DNA of 24,465 nucleotides from Chara braunii (taxonomy: Eukaryota > Streptophyta > Charophyceae > Charales > Characeae). Shown here piece by piece: positions 1-7,850 of this stretch; position 1 is the stretch's first letter, and every line of letters starts with the position of its first letter. The stretch covers positions 1,755,124 through 1,779,588 of the forward strand of contig BFEA01000313.1 in the NCBI GenBank assembly GCA_003427395.1, written 5' to 3'. The translations under genes and the position numbers were made by a program. Under the pieces are notes generated by a model. That model was not told the origin of the DNA. It did not search any database and worked only from the letters and a program-made list of their open reading frames with translations.

Positions 1-92
1 CTTTCACACCATGGCATGATGATGATGATGTATGTTCAGAGCTGCACTGCAATAGTGATTGATCTGATCATTGGTATCTAAAGTCTTCCGCC
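1..92 (+). repeat. 3' end of an LTR (family A) plus primer-binding-site-like sequence
   Basis: The reverse complement of this segment matches 17132-17226 almost base for base, including the CAT-repeat tract, the CCATGG and the end GATCA followed by TTGGTATCTAA. The simplest reading is an LTR ending in CA at 69-70, then a primer-binding-site-like TTGGTATC at 71-78. The LTR body would lie upstream of the window. Homology stops near 92, where a different LTR fragment begins, so the element has been cut and joined to another. Confidence 0.55.
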
Positions 93-204
93 TTGTGGTA
101 TCTCGTGATGCAATTCTGCTGTTGGTTCGAGGTCATGACTATCTGGACTCATATGTATGATGCTGTTTGATTGCTGAAGTTCGCTATTGCTCATCTTCCT
201 TGCA
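93..204 (+). repeat. Truncated 5' LTR (family B) of the plus-strand Ty3/gypsy element
   Basis: From about 99 to 204 this is a direct repeat of 16692-16798. I count three internal differences in roughly 105 bases, and all three are C/T changes, two of them at CpG. Both copies end in CTTCCTTGCA and diverge completely right after it, as expected at an LTR edge ending in CA. Only the last part of the LTR (about 872 bases at the 3' end) is present, because the upstream part is replaced by the family A fragment at 1-92. Confidence 0.65.
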
Positions 205-207
205 ATT

Positions 208-224
208 TGGTATCGGAGCTGTGG
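208..224 (+). other. Primer binding site, tRNA-iMet type
   Basis: TGGTATCGGAGCTGTGG starts three bases after the LTR end and closely resembles the plant retroelement primer binding site TGGTATCAGAGC, which pairs with the 3' end of initiator tRNA-Met. Its position directly after the CA end of the LTR supports the call. Confidence 0.65.
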
Positions 225-856
225 TACGATCATCTGGCGCTTGTCTTCTGCCTGGTACGGTACATGCATGCGGTCTGCTTGGCGAGTTTGGCCGTAAGTA
301 GCGTGTAGTGAGGAGGGCGGAGACGAGTGATTGGTGACCCAGGAGGTGAGGGGATCGCTTGGAAGGCTACGTGGGGTAATGTGGTCTGGACAGTGTGATG
401 AGAACTATCTAATGTGTGATTGATGTTGAGGTGGAACGGCGAGATAATGCTGGTTGTGCCGATGCAGTGACTGGTCATCACAATCGCCATCAGGTCATCT
501 GGTGAGATTATCTCTGTGGTTGGGGGCAGCTATTTGAGGTACGTTGCTCTTAACCCTATCTACCCTCTTCGACACTTCTTACCGTGAGGTTGTGTTCGTT
601 CTTGAGAGTCCTCTCATTGTGAGGTGTCGAGTGCGCTCAACCTTGAGAGTCGGCAATGTTCACGTGGAGCATCTGGGAGAAGATGGGCGAAGCTTTCTGA
701 AGGGCCCTGGACGAAGCACTGGGTCACGGTCACCATGCCAACCCACCGGGAGTAGAGCACGCATGCTTTGCTGCTTGTCCTTTGTTTGGCTTGCTGCGCT
801 GTTGGATGGGTACTGAAGGGCAGGCCAGCCCTATGAGGGAGACGAGACCGGGCGTC

Positions 857-865
857 TTTAAATAA
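857..865 (+). promoter_or_regulatory. TATA-like sequence
   Basis: TTTAAATAA lies in a GC-rich setting 14 bases before an inverted repeat with CCAAT boxes. It could be a promoter TATA box, but no start site or confirmed transcript is visible. Confidence 0.25.
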
Positions 866-878
866 GCACCGGAAGGGG

Positions 879-975
879 AACCATTGGCTGTGATCGTCGT
901 CCGACTGCGATGTAAAATAATTCCTGGAGTCACTTGGGGGCGGACGTTAAATTGCCTCTGGATCAGCCAATGGTT
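879..975. repeat. 12-base perfect inverted repeat carrying CCAAT boxes
   Basis: The left arm AACCATTGGCTG (879-890) and right arm CAGCCAATGGTT (964-975) are perfect reverse complements 73 bases apart. Each arm contains AGCCAATGG, which fits the binding consensus of the CCAAT factor NF-Y, in opposite orientations. The repeat may be a regulatory palindrome or a DNA structure. Function is inferred only. Confidence 0.45.
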
Positions 976-1182
976 GTAAGGCTCGCTGCACGCGAGGATA
1001 ATCCAGTGCAGGGCTGGCCAGCTCAGCAGATACTCGGGGCACAGGGGTGGGCTGAACACACACCTTTTACACACACACAACGCCTCCGGATTGCTCAGGG
1101 ACGCTGACGTCAAGTGACATTCAGGGGAACTAAGGGAGGGGTAGATTTCAGGTGATAAAGTGAAGCCGCGGCTTCGGAAGCC

Positions 1183-1827
1183 ATGGCCACTTTTGCGCAG
1201 CAGACTACTCAGGCCGGTAGTTCAGGATCTGTAGGGTCAACGGTCGCCCAGACCCAGAGTCAGTCCGCTGGCGTCATGGCAAGCCAGCCACTAGTGTTGA
1301 CGTCCGATGAGATCGCCATACAACAAGCAGCATTGCAGGAGGCACAACTACAGAAGGCGTTAGGAGATATAAAAGCGGAGAAAGAAAGAATGATTAGAAG
1401 AAGAGCCAGGATGCAACGGAGACAAGTGGACGTTAGTGAGTTAGAGGAGATGGACCTGACGCACGTGACTGATGAGGTGAGGATCGTACGGTCCGTCCTG
1501 CTGAATGTAGTTGAGATGCAGGACCATCAGACAACCATCCTTCAGGACATCCAGCAAAGTCTGGCCCTGTTGGTTGGGCAAGCGCAGGCAACGTCGCCAA
1601 TGTCCGAGCCTGGTGCCTGGCCCGTTGTACAGCCTCCTCCTTTTGTCCCACCAGTGACTGGGGTATCCCCATATGTAGCCCCATCATCGGTTGCGATCGT
1701 TTCCCTGGGCATGCCGCTGTCGAGCGCATCGGTCCGACACCGCACATGGCAGCGCGGGACCCTCTCGGCCGCGTCACGCAGGAGTTGGACCAACCTCGTC
1801 ACGAACACGCAAATGGAGCTTCCTTAG
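1183..1827 (+). pseudogene. gag: Gag, N-terminal part, of the plus-strand Ty3/gypsy element (interrupted)
   Basis: The reading frame starts at the ATG in GCCATGG and encodes a Gln/Ser/Thr-rich N terminus, then a charged helical stretch at about residues 40-130 rich in Ala, Gln, Glu, Lys and Arg that probably forms a coiled coil, then a Pro/Val-rich linker. This layout matches the region before the capsid domain in plant Ty3/gypsy Gag. Element sequence ends at 1716 (residue 178); the next 36 codons to the stop are inserted DNA. The codon ATG CCG at 1711-1716 recurs at 10955-10960, where the gag frame resumes. In an intact element the product would form the virus-like particle. Confidence 0.6.
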
Positions 1828-2230
1828 GCCGCTCCGGCCGAGTGCGCGCAAGCCCCTACGACAAGATAGGGCCTACGGGAGTTGTCACCTCCCTTCGGTG
1901 GGCGCATCCCCTCCGAGCTACCAGTCCACAGTACGAAAGCGACTCGGTTGCAATCGCAGAGGTGGACCAGCGGAGGGCGTTTCTCGTTCGCTGTAGCATA
2001 GGGGGTACGCGTTGTAATACGCCTACCGGGCCCGCACGCGAGCTGACCTCTTGGGGGGATGAAGTCCCAAGCGCGGCTCGTCGCCGGTCGACTAGGACGC
2101 ATCCCACACACCACGCGCACACCACTCTAACAATTACAAAAACAGAACACACACACACGAACGCACAAAACGACATAACACGAACAACGCAACGCAAACA
2201 ACGCGACAACGCTCCTAGCCCCTTGGTGAC
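1717..2230. other. GC-rich left part of the insertion, no gene recognised
   Basis: No known protein or RNA was recognised on either strand. Several overlapping open frames exist but have no domain and look like by-products of high GC. The right part, 2101-2210, is strongly strand-biased, made almost only of A and C with scattered G. Confidence 0.4.
2101..2210 (+). repeat. A/C-rich strand-asymmetric low-complexity tract
   Basis: Over about 110 bases the plus strand is nearly all A and C, with CACACACACA and many AACG and ACAA words, and very little T. It resembles a degraded CA/CAA microsatellite. Confidence 0.6.
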
Positions 2231-2234
2231 CGTC

Positions 2235-2440
2235 CCATAACTTTCCGATGCGGAAATCGAATAGGCGTCCCATAACTTTCCTCTCATATCGACTCGCAAT
2301 GCAAACGTGCGCAAGCAGTCGCAGTAATGGCGTACTATGTAGTCCCCATACCCATGCGGTCCTCGTTAATCTCGAGGGTCGCATTCGACACTCAAGTGTC
2401 GGCTGACACGCGCCTTGAGGGTTAATCTCTCGACGCTTGA
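2235..2440 (+). repeat. Structured repeat, copy 1
   Basis: It begins with CCCATAACTTTCC and aligns, with many substitutions, to 2848-3066; the best-conserved part is around TATGTAGT-C-C-ATACCC. It can form two adjacent stem-loops. The first has arms at 2354-2365 and 2373-2384 (12 pairs, two of them G-T) and a 7-base loop. The second has CGACACT at 2386-2392 and AGTGTCG at 2395-2401. A 14-base perfect palindrome CCCTCTGCAGAGGG lies nearby at 2481-2494. Confidence 0.45.
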
Positions 2441-2652
2441 CAACCGCCATGCGCAGTTGAAGACCACACCCTCTTCTGCACCCTCTGCAGAGGGGTTGAG
2501 TAAACAACTTTAAGCTGTTGTGGCGGTCGAACATCAAGGGGTTTGACTTTGACGGCTGCCACGGACTATAACGTCCAACTAAGAAAACTTCAAAAGAGAA
2601 ATCTACCCTAACTCGCATTGGCTTACTGGCCTCCAAAAAAAATGAAAGGGTT

Positions 2653-2713
2653 TGGCGGACTCGAACGGCGCGCGCGCGGAGGAGGCCCGATATCCTACCC
2701 ATAGGCTACCCAA
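2653..2713 (-). repeat. tRNA-like sequence with Pol III box A and B, copy 1
   Basis: Read on the minus strand it has TAGCCTATGGGTAGG, similar to box A (TRGCNNAGNGG), and about 42 bases later GTTCGAGTCC, similar to box B (GGTTCGANNCC). That spacing is close to a real tRNA. A T-rich run follows, as in Pol III termination. Acceptor and anticodon stems are not convincing, so it is more likely a SINE head or tRNA relic than a gene. The upstream side resembles that of the second copy near 10470-10535. Confidence 0.3.
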
Positions 2714-2847
2714 TGTCTGGGATAGTAGGTCCTGAGCACGGACTCCCATAGGTTGACTGGGACTAGCCCTTCGCCCACGTGCCGCTTTGCGATAACAAAA
2801 CCCCGAGTCGATTTATCGTGTCACGCTCGTGGTCTTGCCGCCTGACC

Positions 2848-3066
2848 CATAACCTTTTAGTGCGGGAATCGGCAGGTGCTGCGCGCGCGAACTTAAATAT
2901 AAGATCGCGCGGACGCTGGACCTACACATCCAATCTCACTATGCAACTCTATGTGAGTAGTTGCGATGACGGCGCATTATGTAGTGCCTATACCCAAATG
3001 ACCTATCCTGAGCCATGGGGTCATCTCCGACGCTCAGGCGTTGGCTGAAGCGCGCGCTGAGGGAAG
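2848..3066 (+). repeat. Structured repeat, copy 2
   Basis: A diverged direct copy of 2235-2440, about 610 bases downstream. At the matching positions it again forms two hairpins: ATGACC at 2998-3003 with GGTCAT at 3019-3024, and CGACGCT at 3028-3034 with GGCGTTG at 3037-3043. A further hairpin GCAACT/AGTTGC lies at 2943-2964. Arm sequences differ from copy 1 but pairing is kept. Confidence 0.45.
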
Positions 3067-3315
3067 GTAACCCTTTAGCAGGCGCAAAACCGACCTGAGG
3101 GTCTTTCCGTCTTCTGCACACTGAGGTGTCCCAACGGGTGCGGGGTAAGACGGCCCCTAGGGCAGGAAGGAGTTTGGAGCGGTGGTGAGTTGTCTGGCGC
3201 ATCACCAGCGACCCGCTAACCCTTCCGCCCGAAACTTTATCGTTCCACCAAGATAAATCGCAACAAGGAGGGAAAACAAGTAACTTTAACGCTTATCAAA
3301 GAAAAATTCCTCTAG
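3067..3315. other. Non-coding stretch, nothing recognised
   Basis: No open frame with a known domain and no RNA gene was recognised. A short purine tract AAGGAGGGAAAA lies near 3265, before the possible LTR start at 3316. Confidence 0.3.
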
Positions 3316-3879
3316 TGTTAGGCTCAGGACCAGGGGTCACCCTGGGCGAGGACGGTCACATTCCAAGCTCAGGGCTAAAAGCTCTTCAAGAAAGTGGCGA
3401 GGGTCACCCCTCCCTTTTATTCACCCCAACCCTCGATTGGGCCCTTGGTACGCGGGCACTTCAGGCCACGCTGATTCCCCATGTAGGTACACATACACAC
3501 ACATACATATGCACAAGGAGAATAATTCTGTAATGATCACTTCTCACAATCATAGTGGGCCTCCTCCTAGCCATACATATATGTGCGGCCGCAAGGCAGT
3601 CCAACCAAAACCCCAAGTCACTGAACATACCTGCAATCACATCAAAAAGTCAAACAGGAGTCCACACACTACACGGAGTCAACTCCAACCAGTTTCCATA
3701 CTCATACCCCTCGCTTTAGCCATACAAGCCCCAACCTCCAGCCAACCAACCTTAAATAAATACTCAGTACCTTTGTTAAATGGCCATTCAATAAAAGTCC
3801 GGGTGAAACCCTTAACAAACAAGAAGATCACCAGGGCTAAAGCCTTTTAGGTTGAGTATGGGGAGTGATTAGGAATCGA

Positions 3880-4114
3880 GTCGTGGACCGACGAATCGAC
3901 AACCGACCTGTTATCAATGATAACAGCAGATGATCCTCAAGGGATCAGTTGAACCTAGTCCAAGTCCTGAATCAGATTGGTCAAGCTGGCCTGTAATACA
4001 AGACAGGTCAACGCCCAAGACCTGTAAGCCTTATGCGAACTATCTTCTATATGGTGGTCCCATCTAACCTCCTAGTAGCCAACTAGGTCTGAGCCTAGTC
4101 CTAAGTCAGGGCTC
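3880..4114 (+). repeat. Run of short perfect hairpins
   Basis: Six inverted repeats lie in 235 bases: GTCG/CGAC (3880-3892), CTGTTATCA/TGATAACAG (3908-3926), TGATCC/GGATCA (3931-3947), ACAGGTC/GACCTGT (4003-4025), CCTAGT/ACTAGG (4071-4087) and GAGCC/GGCTC (4091-4114). Loops are 1-14 bases and all differ. Arms of six or more bases are more frequent than I would expect by chance. Confidence 0.5.
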
Positions 4115-4190
4115 AAAGAAAAGGTAGACCTTTGGCTGAGTTTCCCCTATACAGTGGACTGCCAACTCTGCCACCTGTCATAATATAATC

Positions 4191-4555
4191 TGACTCCTCT
4201 AAACTAAGGAAATTTCGGGAGCGCTTCCCATAGGAAAACTGCCTTTCCAGAATTTATATAAGCCTTAATATAAAAACAGGAATAGTCTTTGACTTTCTAA
4301 AGTCCAATTTTGTAACTCCCTGAATTAGTAAAAATTTGGGCAGCACCCCCTTTAGTAAGGGAGACTTCCCAGATTTTTACTAAGCCATATATAATTCAGA
4401 CAGTTGAACTTTTGAAAGGTCAGAGATTTGTCTAACTCCTTGGATTTGCAGAAATTTCGGCAGTGCTTCCCGTAGGAGAAGTGGATTACCAAGATTTATA
4501 CAAGCCCAAGTATAAGAAAAGATCTCAGATAAATGCAAAAATCGAACTAAGTAAA
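4191..4555 (+). repeat. Three diverged tandem units of about 120 bases
   Basis: Units start near 4191, 4314 and 4434. Each has a CTAACTCC-like start, then AAATTT(C/G)GG with a short GC-rich word and CCC, then a TATA-like stretch ending in AAGCC. The AAATTT anchors are 122 and 120 bases apart, and so are the AAGCC anchors (4261, 4383, 4503). Identity is modest. The open frame over the third unit has no coding signs. Confidence 0.6.
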
Positions 4556-4790
4556 AAAAATATCTCAGAAAATGCAGGAATTGAATCTAACTCCTACAGC
4601 TCTAGCACGCGGCGAGCCACTACAGGAACTACCTATCAACTCAAACTCAGACTAGGTAGTGATGCCACTCAGTCACATACAGGCCAAACCACAAAGGTAA
4701 GTACTCTCACCATCCCCAAGTTGGTTCAACAGACATTAGTTCATAGTCTTTCAATTATTTAACCCTTTACACCCTGCTTACATAGGGCAT

Positions 4791-5625
4791 TGGGATTGGC
4801 CATTCGTCTTAGAAACAATGCCAGCCCTCTGCCTTGATTATACACGAACAGGTTGCACAACTATTTTTCTCTTCCTTGGGCATATGACTAAGCCATTCGT
4901 CTTAGAAACCATGCTTAGTCGCCCTGAACTGTTTAAATAGCCAAGTTATATATATCTTTCTGCACCTTAGTCTTCAAAGGAAGGGCGTAGGGCTGGGCCA
5001 TTCATCTTAGAAACAATGCCCAGCCTGCCCTCGTTACCTTCAGTTATAACTCTTGATTATACTCTCTTCGCTTGTGATAAGGCTATAGTCAGGCCATTCA
5101 TCTTAGAAACAATGCCTGACTAGCCTTGTTCGTATATAAGTACATATATATACAACAATATAGAGAATCCTATTCCTTTGTTCTCATTATGGTCCTGAGG
5201 CCTCAGACTTAGACCATTCATCTTAGAAACAATGTCTAGTCCTTTGGCCTGAATCTTCCCTCAGAATGAAACAACCAAGGAGAGATGAGCCATTCGTCTT
5301 AGAAACAATGCTCAGCTCCCCCTTTTTCAGCACGAAAAAAAGCAGAGTACCCTGGGTCTGACCCAGAGACTGTTCAGAAACCACCCAAGTAAACAACAAC
5401 CAGAACATTCGTCTTAGAAACAATGCCTGGTCCTCAAAGTCAAGCAAACAATACCCCTCAGAAATAAGTAGCCAGGCCATTCATCTTACAAACAATGCCT
5501 GGCGTAATTAAAGAAACACAACAACCAAGCCATTCATCTTAGAAACAATGCTTGGTTCTTCAGAAAACAGAACAAAACACAGCAGTCAGGCCATTCATCT
5601 TAGAAACAATGCCTGACCCTATAAG
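4791..5625 (+). repeat. Array of ten hairpins with a conserved core and covarying arms
   Basis: Ten copies of CATTCRTCTTAGAAACAATG start at 4801, 4894, 4999, 5095, 5215, 5291, 5406, 5478, 5531 and 5592, each with at most one change from the consensus. In nine of ten an extra C precedes the core. The flanking arms differ: GACTAAG/CTTAGTC at 4886-4920, GGCTGGG/CCCAGCC at 4991-5025, AGTCAGG/CCTGACT at 5087-5121, GCCAGG/CCTGGC at 5471-5503, AACCAAG/CTTGGTT at 5523-5557, GTCAGG/CCTGAC at 5585-5617. Copies at 4801, 5215, 5291 and 5406 have imperfect arms. CATT and AATG in the core also pair, giving a stem with one bulged C and a 12-base loop. Spacing is irregular, about 53-120 bases. Confidence 0.9.
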
Positions 5626-5856
5626 ACCCATTCAAGTGCAAACAAAACTGCCTTCCTCCCAACCTCCCCCCCTGATGCAACCCCTTGTGACAATCTGCTT
5701 TCAGACAAACAAGAAACCGAAACTGCCATTATACAAACATTCCTTTAGTCAGTCTGATTTGTGTCCTGGAAGTCAATCCAAAAAGTCAAAGTAGAGGTTG
5801 CACTCAGCGTAACCAGCCAACACATAGGGAGGAGTGTAGATAGGGCTTATACTGGG

Positions 5857-5866
5857 TTTATAAGGG
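5857..5866 (+). promoter_or_regulatory. TATA-like box of the putative long LTR
   Basis: TTTATAAGGG, 67 bases before the proposed LTR end and downstream of the hairpin array. It would place the hairpins in U3, upstream of the transcription start. Support is positional only. Confidence 0.3.
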
Positions 5867-5938
5867 AAAGCAATGGTTACCTCTGAGTTCCCTGCCTCCA
5901 GAACTCCTCCTGAGTTCCGGCAGAGCTCCCGCAATCGG

Positions 5939-5953
5939 TGGGGCGAACCTCCC
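5939..5953 (+). other. Candidate primer binding site
   Basis: TGGGGCGAACCTCCC begins with TGG, as sites complementary to a tRNA CCA end do, and follows a CA end. I cannot name the matching tRNA. Confidence 0.2.
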
Positions 5954-6239
5954 ACAGAGGCCTTGGCGCGGATTACGGGTTGCAATCCCGCCTGCCGCCT
6001 TCCTCTCTGAACCAATGGACTAGACTGAGAGTAAGAAAGGTAGAAGAAGGGGCATTAAGTCTCCCAGATACAAGAGAGGTGCACTCAGACTCGCATGAGA
6101 GGGCCTTGAAGTCTTCAACGCCTGAGGGCCCCGCAATGATGGCCAAGTATAACAGCTTGGTCAGCTCCCAAAGTCAAACAGCGGAATCAAACTCTCCTGG
6201 CAGACTCCCCGGCCACAGTACTAGTTCCCCTTTGCGTGC
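5954..6239. other. Non-coding stretch, nothing recognised
   Basis: A long open frame crosses this region into the CAG-rich zone but has no domain and biased composition, so I do not call it a gene. If the primer binding site at 5939 is real, this would be leader sequence. Confidence 0.3.
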
Positions 6240-7850
6240 CCCACTCTTCAAGCCTCTGCCGCAGCAGCCTTCATCTCAATCTGACTGCAGTCATTCACCC
6301 CCAAACAACCGTCCTCTTAGAGCCGCAGCAACCCGTAGTAGGCTCCACAAACGCTGCTGCACAGCCAGTCGCAACGGTCGGCCACCGCCGGCGGTAGTAT
6401 GCAGTAGTGCGCAGTTGCCCGTAGTCCGTACACAGTCCACAGACGCGGCCGCAGCACGCATCAGCAGTCGGCAGCAGTTAACAACAGCTTGTGCACGGCC
6501 ACCGGGCACAGCAACAGGCTGCGCACAGTCAAGAACGGCACCCACCGTGCACACTTAGAGTAGCTGCAGCAACCTCCCACGGATCAACAACCAGCAGTAG
6601 CATGTGGTAGCATGCAGCAGCCAACAGCAGACAACAACAGTCTGTGCGCGGCCGCAGTGCGCCGCAACAACAATCCGCACGTCGCTCTCGTGCTCAGTCC
6701 ACAGGTGCAACAGCCGGGCACAGCGGCTGTCAACAGCAACGACAATAGTCCGTTCGTGTACTGTTCCCCAACACACCCACAGTACACAGTAGTAGTCGCC
6801 AGCACCAATACCACATACTCAGTCCGCTGCCACAGTAGTAGTAGCCCACCGTGGTGGTCATCAGCAACAGCAGCCGTGCACAGCGCTACACGGCGGAGCC
6901 CAACAGTTATGCAGAATCGCCAGGTTCAACAGCGCTTCCGTCACCCGCCTGTCCCGCGATCCGAGGTACACCCGCCAAGCCCTGTAGCTGTAGCAGCCCA
7001 CCAGGTCTGGCCACTGGCTAAAGTCCGCTGTGTCTGAACGGGGACAGCGACAGACGTTCAACAACGCGGCCCCTGCAGCAGTTTGTATAGCCCAACAGTA
7101 CCTTAATCCCTGAAACCCACAGTCCACCGCCAGCTGAACACGGTAATCGGCGGGGTCTTGTTGAGGCACAGCAGCTGCAGCGGTAGACACGTGGTAAAAG
7201 TAGTCATCCGATCGCTGAGTACTAGCAACCCCGCGGACTGATGGAGGCACAGCCCGCTCAATATCCATGCGGCTTACCCAGCAATGGGAACGGTACTACC
7301 CTACCCGCAATGTTCTGAGTACACAGCCACAGTATCACTCCCTCCCACCGAGTATATCGCCCAATACCGCAGGCAACAACCTCCCTGTCCGCAGACTTGG
7401 CCGTAATGGTCTCCCTTACCTCTTTGCACCCAAACCGCTACTGCCTCCGTGGCTGCCCGCACTGTGCAGATCGGCACTGTACTCTCCCTCTCAGCAGTCT
7501 TCGTTTCTCTGTCAGATTGCAGCTTCGTTCCCCCTTATGTTCTGCGTGAACAACTCAATGAGAGTTCAAAATAGGAGAGAGAGAAAAAACGCACGGGCCT
7601 TAACTGGCATAGCAACAAAGCGCCCCCGCAGCAACCAGTTCAGCATCGGCGACCCCCTCGAAGAATCGCTTCCGTAGCGATGGTCAGCAACTAAACGCAG
7701 TTGCACCCCGCTGCAGCAGCCGGTATGAGTAACAGCAATGAAGGTGGCACAGCAACAAGTTCAATACAACAGTGAACCGAAGTAGTGCAGCTAGTGGCAG
7801 ACTGTAGCCGATCGTAGCACTCTGCACCCGACTATAGCGGCCACCGGAAC
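6240..7850 (+). repeat. CAG/CAA/CAGTAG-rich low-complexity region
   Basis: For about 1.6 kb the plus strand is built of imperfect CAGCAGC, CAACAGC, CACAGTAG, CACAGTCC and GCAGCAG words with interspersed unique bases. Open frames here translate to Gln/Ser/Thr/Ala- or Cys-rich low-complexity protein in several frames at once, as expected from a decayed simple repeat. No regular period is visible by eye. Confidence 0.6.

Larger units (their letters stand above)
225..1182 (+). other. Untranslated leader of the plus-strand element, no gene seen
   Basis: This stretch between primer binding site and gag shows no recognisable protein on either strand. It contains a TATA-like TTTAAATAA near 857 and a 12-base inverted repeat carrying CCAAT boxes at 879-975. 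About 960 bases is long for a leader, so part of it may be foreign DNA. Confidence 0.4.
3316..5933 (+). repeat. Possible very long LTR of an unidentified element
   Basis: The block starts with TGTTAGG and ends with a CA at 5932-5933. TTTATAAGGG at 5857-5866 lies 67 bases before that end, where a TATA box would sit, and the TGG-starting TGGGGCGAACC follows at 5939, where a primer binding site would sit. No coding sequence was recognised inside. It is rich in short repeats and hairpins. No second copy is in the window, so the LTR identity is inferred from edges and layout only. Confidence 0.3.

Noticed and set aside
300-330. Short similarity to a 5S rRNA segment (GGTGACC, CCAGGAGG)
   Set aside because: Only a few words match in the wrong order and orientation; the remainder of 5S is absent.
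2653-2713. Functional tRNA gene
   Set aside because: Box A and B are plausible, but acceptor, D and anticodon stems do not pair well and no anticodon could be assigned.
3437-3850. Open frame of 137 codons, plus strand
   Set aside because: Low complexity, His/Thr/Pro-rich, no domain, in a region of repeats and hairpins.
4463-4762. Open frame of 99 codons, plus strand
   Set aside because: It starts inside the third 120-base tandem unit and has no coding signs.
4791-5625. Regular repeat-and-spacer look, as in a CRISPR array
   Set aside because: Intervals vary from about 53 to 120 bases, the repeats carry covarying arms, there are no cas genes, and the window is clearly eukaryotic.
4791-5625. 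Iron-responsive elements
   Set aside because: The bulged C is similar, but the upper stem has four pairs rather than five and the loop is 12 bases without CAGUGN.
5938-6558. Open frame of 206 codons, plus strand
   Set aside because: Its second half is translated from the CAG-rich repeat, and the first half has no recognisable domain.
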